Assembly (NCBI GenBank): GCA_963576475.1
Contig: OY754970.1
Span: forward strand, 29,215,091-29,279,090
Length of the DNA: 64,000 nt
Reading direction: 5' to 3'
DNA from: Molanna angustata
Taxonomy: Eukaryota > Arthropoda > Insecta > Trichoptera > Molannidae
A program made the position numbers and the translations under genes. This document shows, one piece after another, positions 11,392 through 21,039 of this stretch. Under the pieces are notes generated by a model. That model was not told the DNA's origin and searched no databases. It saw nothing but the letters and a program-made list of their open reading frames with translations. The first letter of the stretch is position 1. Every line of letters begins with the position of its first letter.

Positions 11392-11930
11392 CCAGACTCA
11401 GAAAACTATGCTACTCATTTGTTGCTCTTAGAAATATACTGAATTTGCAAACCTTAAAAATCGTTTATTATGATTTATTCCAATCAATTGCATCATACGG
11501 CATAATAGGATGGGGAGGTGCTGCTTTTATGCACCTTGAACGATTAAACAAAGTTCAAAAATTAATCCTACGTATAATGGGTGGATACCCTCCTCAATAT
11601 CCAAGTGAAAGCCTCTTCCAATCTATGAAAGTCCCGACCATTCGACAACTTTTCATTAGGGATGCATTGAGTCACTTTTGGGATGATTCAACAAAAACTA
11701 AAACACAAAATAATATCCAAACACGGGCAGCACTATCACTTAACTTTAAAATTCCAAAATATAAAACGAAATTTGCTCAAAGAAGCTATTCATATATAGC
11801 ACCCAAAGTTTACAATATCCTGGATCTCTCTGTCAAGGGAATTCAAAACAAGAATCTATTTAGGAAGCGTGTGGGGGATTTGGCTTTCTCAAATGGGTCG
11901 GGAAAGGACGGAGTACATTTTCAACTCTGA
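11392..11930 (+). pseudogene. Jockey/CR1-like LINE ORF2 C-terminus
   Basis: The frame upstream of the first Met already reads family sequence ('KLCYSFVALRNILNLQ'), so the natural start lies far upstream and is lost. It continues 'TLKIVYYDLFQSIASYGI' and 'IGWGGAAFMHLERLNKVQ', the typical block after RT motif E of Jockey/CR1-group LINEs. It ends 'TRAALSLNFKIPKYKTKFAQ' and 'RSYSYIAPKVYNILDL', the classic C-terminal 'P..YN.L' segment. The last ~180 residues are intact without a stop. Role: part of a reverse transcriptase; only the C-terminal region survives. Confidence 0.88.
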
Positions 11931-12234
11931 GTACTTGCCTTATGTTTGAGGCGACGAATTCGAGCGTAGAGGCGGTGGCGGACGAGCATGTTCTTCCTGT
12001 TTCTCGTGCATTCCATTTGTTTTGAAATTCATTTGTACATATTTTTATTCTAAGTTCATCTTTTTATATTATTTTTCTCACTTTAATTTTGATGTTTGGC
12101 ATCCACCTTATCAATACACTGTTTTAAGATGCTTTAGCCCCGACACAGGTTTTTTACCTAGTGGGGCATTGCAGTAACAATACTAATAAACAATGTATAT
12201 GTCGAAATAAATAAATAAAAAAAAAAAAAAAAAA
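11931..12234 (+). mobile_element. LINE 3' UTR with poly(A) tail
   Basis: Follows directly after the ORF stop. It contains 'TTTTTTACCTAGTGGGGCAT', a motif echoed in inverted form near 50440, 51890 and 54760. It ends with AAATAAATAAAT and a pure A run (12217-12234), marking a retrotransposed 3' end. Confidence 0.8.
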
Positions 12235-14842
12235 ATACCTACTTTGTTAATAAGAAAAAATCTCTATAAAATGAATCTTTTGTTTCTCCCTTAAACATGT
12301 TCTGTGTTTTTATATTCTGCAGTTTATTTTTCTTAATTCTGAGGTCCTAAAAAGTCACATCTGATAATTTCAGAAGGAGTGTATTAGTTCTTACATGCTT
12401 TCAATTGATGAGAGAGATCTGACGTTACAGATACCAGTTACAGGTTGTCTGGAATTAATATTCATTCGTTGGATGGTATTGGTCTAATTCCCCATGATGA
12501 CCACTCGGGTTGAGGAAATTATTATCTCTATTGAAAACTATTCAGAGTATTTAATGATATGACATGAGCTGAACACATATTATTATTAATAGTAATAATA
12601 ATAATAATGTCAATTTGAAGTCGATTTATCAGATTGATTTTATTTTATGCTTCACTCATTAAAAAGATTGCAAAATTTCTTACCTTTTTTCCGTCAAAAT
12701 ATTATGACAGTCAAAATTACTCCTTTCATTGATAACGCTGATGTATGTTATTTAGACGCGTATCAAGAACTCTTAGATAAATTGGACCGATAACTTGAGT
12801 TCGATATTGAAAAAAAATTAACCACATAGCGGAATACCGAACACATTTAAGGTGGTTGACAATCCGGCAGCGTAGGAACCTACATACCCTCACACTTCTA
12901 TACAAATCTTAAACAACGCCAACACTCCAGTTTATCTACGAAATCAATTTCACTTCCTCACAAAACACGGGTCGCCTCTTGGTTCAAATACTGTAAGAAC
13001 GCTCAGTATTCCAGTACACTATACTTTTGCGTACAAGCAGCCCGACTTTACATAGAATCACATCTCATCGAAACGTAGGGTTTCATTTACACTTCCTGCT
13101 TTCAAAAAAAAATCTGAGGAATCAATTCCTTACACATAACACTTAAATTTGTCTCCTTATCTTATCCTTGAAGTAAGTAAGTAGCATTGTCATCGGTGAT
13201 ACACAAAATCTGAAAATTTCAGAAGTCTTATTGGTCGGGAAATTACTTAAAAATCAATTGCAAAATTCCAGTACCGACAAACGGGTGAATTTGCATAAAA
13301 GTGTATAAAAATATTGACATTAGCAGCCTAAATTTGATGCATTTGAGGTATAAAATAGAATTATTTTAAGGTACCTATCTCTTGACCAATATTATTTTTG
13401 AATGCCTTCATCATTCAAATTTAAAAAAAATATAGTTAATGGAGAATTGCATTCCTAACAAATGTTTTCAATTTATAATCAATAGATTATGGTTTAAATT
13501 GAAATCGATAAATAGTTGTTACATCAATATATTACGTAATTCCAACATTAATTTGTTTGATGTATGTAGACTGTAGTATGTAGAGCATGTTTGTTAAAAT
13601 ATGATGGAGAAAATTTAACAACTTACTGTATTTACTGAATAAGCTTATCTAGTTTATTCACTAACGATTTCAAATTGAATTGTATGTGTTCAAACCAAAG
13701 CACAAATTCCTTCCAAAACTTTCAGAATAATTGTCTTTGGCTACTGATGAACGAAATTCAATTTAAAACAAATGTAAACTTTCTCGTCCTATGAGTTGGA
13801 ATATGAAATAATTTATCAGATTTCGAGACAGATCATTAAGCATGATTTGTCAAAACAACACCTTTTTATTTAGTGGAATATTTATTGCATTTGAACTATT
13901 AAGATCATCAATGTTAAAATTTAATCAATCAAAATTCGACTCGTAAGAAACAATGCTGTTGTATTTTTTTAAATAATATTTTTATCATCAATTTGCCTTG
14001 ACTGTTTTCTTTATATATATCAATAAATAAATAAATAAAATATTTTATTTAGCATACTGGCAAGAATGCTCAAATATTCTATGCATAATACCTCATTATA
14101 GGTAGATAAATTTATTCGAAAAAGGAGCCAAATTTGCACATTATTTCCATGCATATAAGGACCAGCATAGTATTTAATGTAGAAATGCAAGTTTGATATA
14201 TTTAAATATGTAAGATAACTCGTTGCTTTGCCTTTTTTAATCTTTTGTGTGTAATTTAATATACCTATACATGAAATTTATTATATTGTTTCTCTATTCT
14301 TTTAAAAAAATCTTAATTTACTAACGATAAATTCGATGTAGGTACATAGACAAAAAGTAAATCTTTTAACATGACTATTTTATATGAAAAGATTTATTTT
14401 ATTTACATAAAATAACACGAATAATACAAAACTAAAATGATAATGCGAATTCTGTTAAACTTGTATGCTGGTGAGAAATGTATGCGGGATTCCAACAATA
14501 GAATATAGAGGGAAATGTTTAGTAACTTGGCCCTGTACCAGCTTCGATACACATTTTTATCCTTACAGCGCATATTTACATGCGGGGCATGAAAAATCAA
14601 TTTTGTTTTATAAATATTTTCTGACATAAATCTAAAGTATGGTTCCATCATGTCGTTTTAATGCTGAGTTAAACAGAAAGAACTGAACCCTATTCTAATT
14701 GGCATATATTCATAGGTTCTTACATAGATACATATTACATATTATGTATCCTCTAATTATTTTTAATTTCTTACATCTTTCTAAATATTATTCATGGGTA
14801 CACATTTGCTTCTCACGCTTTAGCTTAATATATTTTTTCATT
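12235..14842. other. AT-rich stretch without recognised features
   Basis: About 2.6 kb, roughly 70% A+T, with scattered short ATA and AATAA runs. No long ORF, no RNA gene and no TE protein seen. Any host regulatory content could not be judged by eye. Confidence 0.6.
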
Positions 14843-14990
14843 TATATATTTAGCATTCATTATGACCAAATTAAATATAATTTATATCGATGAGATCCAA
14901 TTTTCGTTCTATTTACTTACATATGTGACATTTATATATAGCATTCATTATGACAAAATTAAATATGACATGAGATCCAACTGTCAATGG
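14843..14990. repeat. ~86-bp direct duplication
   Basis: The block 'TAGCATTCATTATGAC...AAATTAAATAT...GAGATCCAA' at about 14850-14903 recurs at 14940-14978. It lies just outside the giant palindrome. Confidence 0.6.
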
Positions 14991-15043
14991 CGATAGTATG
15001 TATATGTAAGTGAAGATTTCGTACCAAACTATAAACACTTAAA
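14967..15043 (-). mobile_element. Helitron-like 3'-end fragment crossing the palindrome edge
   Basis: CATGAGATCCAACTGTC, then GATAGTATGTATA and 'TACCAAACTATAAAC' match the inverted 3' end of the Helitron-like family (compare 15125-15190). The outer edge of the left palindrome arm (15014) falls inside this fragment. Confidence 0.6.
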
Positions 15044-15049
15044 CACGTA

Positions 15050-15108
15050 TAGTGCTTACTAAGATGTATATGTACATGTTTAGCAAGGACATATTCATTT
15101 TTTTATTA
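15050..15108 (+). repeat. SINE family 1 tail (palindrome, left copy)
   Basis: 'AAGATGTATATGTACATG' and 'CAAGGACATATTCATTTTTT' match the 3' end of the tRNA-derived SINE at 47320-47450. The mirrored copy in the right arm is the target into which the pogo element inserted. Confidence 0.55.
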
Positions 15109-16110
15109 CTAGTTGCATGTAACACATGAGATCCAACTGTCGATAGCGATAGTATGTATAGTTGAAGAATATGTACCAAACTATAAACCCATAGATACAA
15201 ATTATTGAATATTTTCAGATATTTTGTTTTCTATACAACATATGTAGGTATGTATGTCAAGATAGGATAGTATGGAGGAAGATCCTTTTTCCTACCCAGA
15301 ATATGCAAATAGCATGATGGTATGTATGTATGTTTGGAGATGAAGTATCAAACTATTAAGTCTTCTTACATATTGTGTATAGGCGACTGCCATACAAAAT
15401 GTATGAAGCGATGTCGTCACTAAATTCAATTTTTAAAAAAATTGTTAAAAAAAATTGAGATCTTCTACTACAATGTTAATATTTTTTATAGAAAATTAAA
15501 TTATCTAGTTGGGGTGTTTCGGCTTTTTTCGATAATTGTAAAAGTTTTGGAAATATAGGCAGTTAAACTCATAAATTTATCATAAAAAAAATATTTTTCT
15601 TAATAAAAAATGTTTGAGAAACCCTGGAATTTTTTTGAAAACACTAATTTGAGATTTTGTATTTGTCTATGTTTGTACCAATTTTCAGCGTTCTAGCGTT
15701 TATGGTTTCTGAGATATATGGAAAAATAAAATAAAAATTCAAAAGTTGATAACCCCTGACTGAAACAAAAATTCAAAATTCCGAGTATAAAAGTTTTGTA
15801 GACCTGTAACTTTTTATATATTCTGAAATTTTAGGCTCTGTAAATTGAGCGGATCAAAAGTTATAAGGGGGGACGGACACACAGACACACACACACACAC
15901 AGACACACGAAATGTTCTACTCCGAATTCTGAGTAAATCCGTGTATGGAACATATATGCTGCGAAGCCTCTAAGTTGGTGTTTTTTGACTTCAAAGTTGG
16001 AAAAGCCGTGAAAAAAGTAGACCTCTCCATACAATTCTCGCGTATTCTGGCTTGATACATTGTCGATATGTTAAGAGAACAAAGTTCTCCTGAACAAATC
16101 GACAGTTGGA
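15109..16110 (-). mobile_element. Helitron-like non-autonomous element, left-arm copy
   Basis: On the minus strand the element starts TCCAACTGTCGAT (16110) and ends CTAG (15109-15112), with A before the 5' end and T after the 3' end as in canonical Helitron insertions. A CATGT-GTT-ACATG hairpin lies 4 nt before CTAG. A 13-bp inverted copy of the 5' end sits just before that hairpin, and a CA/TG microsatellite lies inside. This arrangement resembles Helentron-associated (HINE/DINE-1) elements. It carries no Rep/helicase. Mirrored copy at 19648-20649. Confidence 0.6.
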
Positions 16111-16939
16111 TAATATTGAATTGATTTTTTGTAAGAATTGCGTTCTGTAAATTCACGGTACTAGCTGCCAGTCTAATTCATTTTGATGATTGAATTTGTA
16201 TACTGTCATTTTATTTTCCGCAACAGTGTTTTTTATCAAATAAATTCAACACAATTTCATGTTTTTGTAAATAAGTAGATTATACCTATGTACGTTGAAT
16301 CAAACTGAGGGAAATGACAGTAAATTAATTTTAATAATAATTTTTACATCCGCAGCGTTCTTTTACAGATCTCCGAAATGGTTTCGTTGAAGTAAAATAC
16401 ACGTAATAAATATAGAACATTCTGTCGATTTTGGATGAAACAATTTGTTTTTGTCTGATATTTTGAGATACTATCAATTTGAATAAACAAAAAGAATGCT
16501 CAAAACCCAAATAAATACAATGTTATGTTTATAACATCCCCTTTAACTTCTATACTAGTATAATATTATTATGCAAATTGAGAGCTCAGCGAATGAATAA
16601 ATAAGTTTGAAAGAATTTTATTGATCGTTCTAAAAGAAAATCGTTCGGTCATTGTAAATCAAATTTTGTGGAAAAATACATACACACTTTGATGTATTTT
16701 TAAGTTGATTTCCACTCAGTTTATACAAAAATTTTGGAATAATTTAAAAATTTATGTATATATTCATTTGTTTCTTCTTGTAGGTACACAAGATTTGTAA
16801 ACTGACGGGTTTTTTCTTTTAATAGGTATATCTAATGCCCAAAAAAAATAAAATGAAATTTTTATCATAATACTTGTTGATATTCCATTTTAATTAGTAA
16901 AACTAACCTTATTAATCAATATTCTTCATCTTCTTTTCA

Positions 16940-17316
16940 GCCTAATCCCGTTCACTTCTGGACGAAGGCCTCCTCCATCTCCTTCCACGCCACTCTATCT
17001 TGTGCTCTGAGCAACTAATTGACACCAGCGTGACGGCTGATGTCATCTCTTCATCTCATTGGCGGTCTTCCAACACCTCTGACTGTCATTCTCGGTCTCC
17101 AATCCATCACTATCCTCGGCCAGCTGTCTTCGGGGTATCTAGCCACGTGGCCCGCCCATCTCCACTTCAGGGTAAGAATGCGGTGGATGACATCAACCAT
17201 TTTTATTCTTTCCTGATGGTGTCGTTTCGCACCCTGTCTCTCAGATTTAATCCTAACATGGCTCTTTCCATGGCTCTTTGGGTGACTTTTAGTTTTTCAG
17301 CACTTTCATTGTCATA
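16940..17316 (-). pseudogene. LINE C-terminal fragment, left-arm copy
   Basis: On the minus strand it encodes the 'KVTQRAMERAMLGLNLRDRV' block of RTE-type ORF2, then a stop, then in other frames the 'KWRWAGHVAR'-like block. It ends with 'GGCCTTCGTCCAGAAGTGAA', the common 3' end of such LINEs. Decayed by frameshifts. The plus-strand 105-codon frame here is only an antisense shadow. Identical sequence on the opposite strand at 18442-18818. Confidence 0.75.
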
Positions 17317-17344
17317 GGCCCGGTATTACAGTCTCAGTATAAGA

Positions 17345-17833
17345 AATCGAAATCGAAACTTACAGCCTCACAGCTAATGAACGAAATGGGACAAATCCCA
17401 TTTCGTTCATTAGCTGTGAGGCACCGCCTTAGAATAGTGCTTCCACTCTTTTCTATAATCATAGTTTTCGGGTGTCCCGTAAGAGCCGGGTAATCTTAAA
17501 CACAACAGGCAACGATAACATCTTAAATAGTTCAGTAATGAGGTTTACCACCCATTCTGAATGTTGCTTTTTAAGGGGAAACGAGACAAGTGTGTGGGTA
17601 TACACGTATGTGTCGTGCTTTATAAGGCAATGCACACCTGTCGCTGGTAACCCACGTTGTGGTTTATCTCACGATGGTATGTATGTTAATATTCAAAGTT
17701 ATAAATAATTAAAATTAAGTATATTATATTATAAAACCTTTATAACTTAATAAAGTAGACTGATTTTATAGTTTTTTTTAATATTGATCACCTGTGAACT
17801 GCCAATAGGAGACACTTATGGCTTGGAGACTAT
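17345..17833. other. palindrome spacer, left part: hairpin and LINE 3' UTR
   Basis: Contains a perfect 26-bp-arm hairpin (17366-17421). From about 17425 to 17690 it holds a LINE 3'-UTR-like stretch ('TAGAATAGTGCTTCCACTC', 'GGTGTCCCGT', ending GATGGTATGTATG). That stretch recurs at 30400-31030 and 56490-56645. Confidence 0.7.
17366..17421. repeat. perfect hairpin, 26-bp arms, 4-nt loop
   Basis: CCTCACAGCTAATGAACGAA continuing ATGGGA, loop CAAA, then the exact reverse complement. It lies in the spacer of the giant palindrome. Confidence 0.95.
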
Positions 17834-18440
17834 TGCCCGGTATTACAGTCGGCCCTCAACTCATTGAGTTTGCTAAACTCAAGATTAATGTTAAGGGGAG
17901 ATTGAATCCATTTCCGTATTACAGTGCAATATGACATGTCAGTTACAAAATCTTCAATTATAGACATATTTTACTTTTTCTGTGGTTATTATCTGTCAAA
18001 TTTTAAATAACCTCAAATAATACCAACTACAAAACGGGACGCTACGACTTGAAATACTATTGTTTTACTATCCAACATGGTAAATTTAATTTTTTTCACC
18101 AAAATAATGCTTTTAAATGCCCATGTTCGTTTCAATATGGCTGTCAGTTTGCTTTGTTGTGTGGCGCCACCGTCGATACAACTAACGCCTCTAGTGAAAG
18201 AACACTGAAACTACACTCGTTGCCTAACGCCTCTAGTGATAGAAACTGAAACTACATGCGTTACCTAGCAAATGACAGTTGACTCACCGTTAAGTACTTA
18301 ATCCGCCAGAAACGTTGAGTTAAATATTTGTCGTTTTAGTGACGTATTTGAGGGAAGATTAGGCCTAAACGGACACTGTAATACGCTATATTTTTGTAAA
18401 ACTTGAGTTTAGCTCTTATACTGAGACTGTAATACCGGGC
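17834..18440. mobile_element. MITE with GCCCGGTATTACAGTC termini, 607 bp
   Basis: Terminal inverted repeat GCCCGGTATTACAGTC at both ends. Imperfect similarity continues inward, with 'CTAAACTCAAG' and a second GTATTACAGTG in both ends. No transposase. Target duplication is unclear (CTATT before, CTATG after). Its last 27 bp belong to the right palindrome arm, and the same 27 bp end the left arm at 17318-17344. Confidence 0.75.
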
Positions 18441-18441
18441 C

Positions 18442-18818
18442 TATGACAATGAAAGTGCTGAAAAACTAAAAGTCACCCAAAGAGCCATGGAAAGAGCCAT
18501 GTTAGGATTAAATCTGAGAGACAGGGTGCGAAACGACACCATCAGGAAAGAATAAAAATGGTTGATGTCATCCACCGCATTCTTACCCTGAAGTGGAGAT
18601 GGGCGGGCCACGTGGCTAGATACCCCGAAGACAGCTGGCCGAGGATAGTGATGGATTGGAGACCGAGAATGACAGTCAGAGGTGTTGGAAGACCGCCAAT
18701 GAGATGAAGAGATGACATCAGCCGTCACGCTGGTGTCAATTAGTTGCTCAGAGCACAAGATAGAGTGGCGTGGAAGGAGATGGAGGAGGCCTTCGTCCAG
18801 AAGTGAACGGGATTAGGC
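18442..18818 (+). pseudogene. LINE C-terminal fragment, right-arm copy
   Basis: Mirror copy of 16940-17316, here on the plus strand: 'KVTQRAMERAMLGLNLRDRV', a stop, then frameshifted C-terminal RT sequence to the common LINE 3' end. Not functional. Confidence 0.75.
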
Positions 18819-19647
18819 TGAAAAGAAGATGAAGAATATTGATTAATAAGGTTAGTTTTACTAATTAAAATGGAATATCAACAAGTATTATGATAAAAAT
18901 TTCATTTTATTTTTTTTGGGCATTAGATATACCTATTAAAAGAAAAAACCCGTCAGTTTACAAATCTTGTGTACCTACAAGAAGAAACAAATGAATATAT
19001 ACATAAATTTTTAAATTATTCCAAAATTTTTGTATAAACTGAGTGGAAATCAACTTAAAAATACATCAAAGTGTGTATGTATTTTTCCACAAAATTTGAT
19101 TTACAATGACCGAACGATTTTCTTTTAGAACGATCAATAAAATTCTTTCAAACTTATTTATTCATTCGCTGAGCTCTCAATTTGCATAATAATATTATAC
19201 TAGTATAGAAGTTAAAGGGGATGTTATAAACATAACATTGTATTTATTTGGGTTTTGAGCATTCTTTTTGTTTATTCAAATTGATAGTATCTCAAAATAT
19301 CAGACAAAAACAAATTGTTTCATCCAAAATCGACAGAATGTTCTATATTTATTACGTGTATTTTACTTCAACGAAACCATTTCGGAGATCTGTAAAAGAA
19401 CGCTGCGGATGTAAAAATTATTATTAAAATTAATTTACTGTCATTTCCCTCAGTTTGATTCAACGTACATAGGTATAATCTACTTATTTACAAAAACATG
19501 AAATTGTGTTGAATTTATTTGATAAAAAACACTGTTGCGGAAAATAAAATGACAGTATACAAATTCAATCATCAAAATGAATTAGACTGGCAGCTAGTAC
19601 CGTGAATTTACAGAACGCAATTCTTACAAAAAATCAATTCAATATTA

Positions 19648-20649
19648 TCCAACTGTCGATTTGTTCAGGAGAACTTTGTTCTCTTAACATATCGACAATG
19701 TATCAAGCCAGAATACGCGAGAATTGTATGGAGAGGTCTACTTTTTTCACGGCTTTTCCAACTTTGAAGTCAAAAAACACCAACTTAGAGGCTTCGCAGC
19801 ATATATGTTCCATACACGGATTTACTCAGAATTCGGAGTAGAACATTTCGTGTGTCTGTGTGTGTGTGTGTGTCTGTGTGTCCGTCCCCCCTTATAACTT
19901 TTGATCCGCTCAATTTACAGAGCCTAAAATTTCAGAATATATAAAAAGTTACAGGTCTACAAAACTTTTATACTCGGAATTTTGAATTTTTGTTTCAGTC
20001 AGGGGTTATCAACTTTTGAATTTTTATTTTATTTTTCCATATATCTCAGAAACCATAAACGCTAGAACGCTGAAAATTGGTACAAACATAGACAAATACA
20101 AAATCTCAAATTAGTGTTTTCAAAAAAATTCCAGGGTTTCTCAAACATTTTTTATTAAGAAAAATATTTTTTTTATGATAAATTTATGAGTTTAACTGCC
20201 TATATTTCCAAAACTTTTACAATTATCGAAAAAAGCCGAAACACCCCAACTAGATAATTTAATTTTCTATAAAAAATATTAACATTGTAGTAGAAGATCT
20301 CAATTTTTTTTAACAATTTTTTTAAAAATTGAATTTAGTGACGACATCGCTTCATACATTTTGTATGGCAGTCGCCTATACACAATATGTAAGAAGACTT
20401 AATAGTTTGATACTTCATCTCCAAACATACATACATACCATCATGCTATTTGCATATTCTGGGTAGGAAAAAGGATCTTCCTCCATACTATCCTATCTTG
20501 ACATACATACCTACATATGTTGTATAGAAAACAAAATATCTGAAAATATTCAATAATTTGTATCTATGGGTTTATAGTTTGGTACATATTCTTCAACTAT
20601 ACATACTATCGCTATCGACAGTTGGATCTCATGTGTTACATGCAACTAG
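19648..20649 (+). mobile_element. Helitron-like non-autonomous element, right-arm copy
   Basis: 1,002 bp from TCCAACTG to CTAG, flanked by A on the left and T on the right. Same architecture as the left-arm copy: terminal 13-bp inverted repeat, internal TG microsatellite at about 19850-19880 and a terminal hairpin. Short frames inside are not conserved between diverged copies and look non-coding. Confidence 0.62.
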
Positions 20650-20689
20650 TAATAAAAAAATGAATATGTCCTTGCTAAACATGTACATA

Positions 20690-20691
20690 TA
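20690..20691. repeat. TA target-site duplication, left
   Basis: Pairs with TA at 23716-23717. The uninterrupted target (CATGTACATA-TA-CATCTTAG, read on this strand) can be read from the left palindrome arm at 15060-15080. Confidence 0.92.
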
Positions 20692-20877
20692 GGGGAGAGG
20701 GTGGAGGGTTTGAACAATTTTTATTTATTTTAAAATATTTTTTATTCTGGAAGCACTGTATATGTTATTATTATTGCAAACAATAAAAAGAGGTTTAGTA
20801 AATACTTTGAAGTATATTTGGAAAACTAACTGTTTATATAAAATTATATTTAGAGCTCTTAACGAGAAGTTCATTTT

Positions 20878-20914
20878 TGTTCAATTCTACCCCAGGCTGG
20901 GGTAGAATTGAACA
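20878..20914. promoter_or_regulatory. subterminal palindrome, pogo 3' side
   Basis: TGTTCAATTCTACCCCAG, one G, then its perfect reverse complement. A third half-copy (GAATGGGGTAGGCTTTGAAC) follows. Likely transposase-binding sites, by inference. Confidence 0.6.
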
Positions 20915-21039
20915 GAATGGGGTAGGCTTTGAACGCCTCTTAAAATGGCACGTTTTTTCAAATAAAAAACAATAAACTGAAGAAAAAACAATTTATTATT
21001 GTACACACCTATACAGACATGTATCTGGACTGTAAAAAA

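Larger units (their letters stand above)
15014..17344. repeat. left arm of giant palindrome, 2,331 bp
   Basis: Reverse complement of 18414-23770 once the 3,026-bp pogo insertion plus target duplication is removed; both arms then have exactly the same length. Spot checks find no difference: the CA/TG microsatellite has the same 16-bp length, and the 105- and 79-residue frames inside are letter-for-letter identical. Order from outside: Helitron-like end fragment, SINE tail, inverted Helitron-like element (15109-16110), AT-rich DNA, LINE 3' fragment (16940-17316), then 27 bp of a MITE terminus. Confidence 0.95.

Noticed and set aside
17000..17317. Identical 105-codon frames in both palindrome arms (also 18441-18758)
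   Set aside because: Antisense shadow of a LINE C-terminus; the identity reflects the palindrome, not selection on a protein.
17317..18442. Whole palindrome spacer as one transposon with 27-bp perfect TIRs
   Set aside because: The MITE at 17834-18440 already has its own matching left terminus, and the left part of the spacer is LINE UTR. The outer 27-bp match is better explained as the palindrome arm ending inside the MITE terminus, though the alternative is worth testing.
19602..19841. 79-codon frames shared by palindrome arms, with related frames in other Helitron-like copies
   Set aside because: The frame sits in the 5' part of a non-autonomous element and is lost in the diverged copy D; no domain. 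Treated as non-coding.
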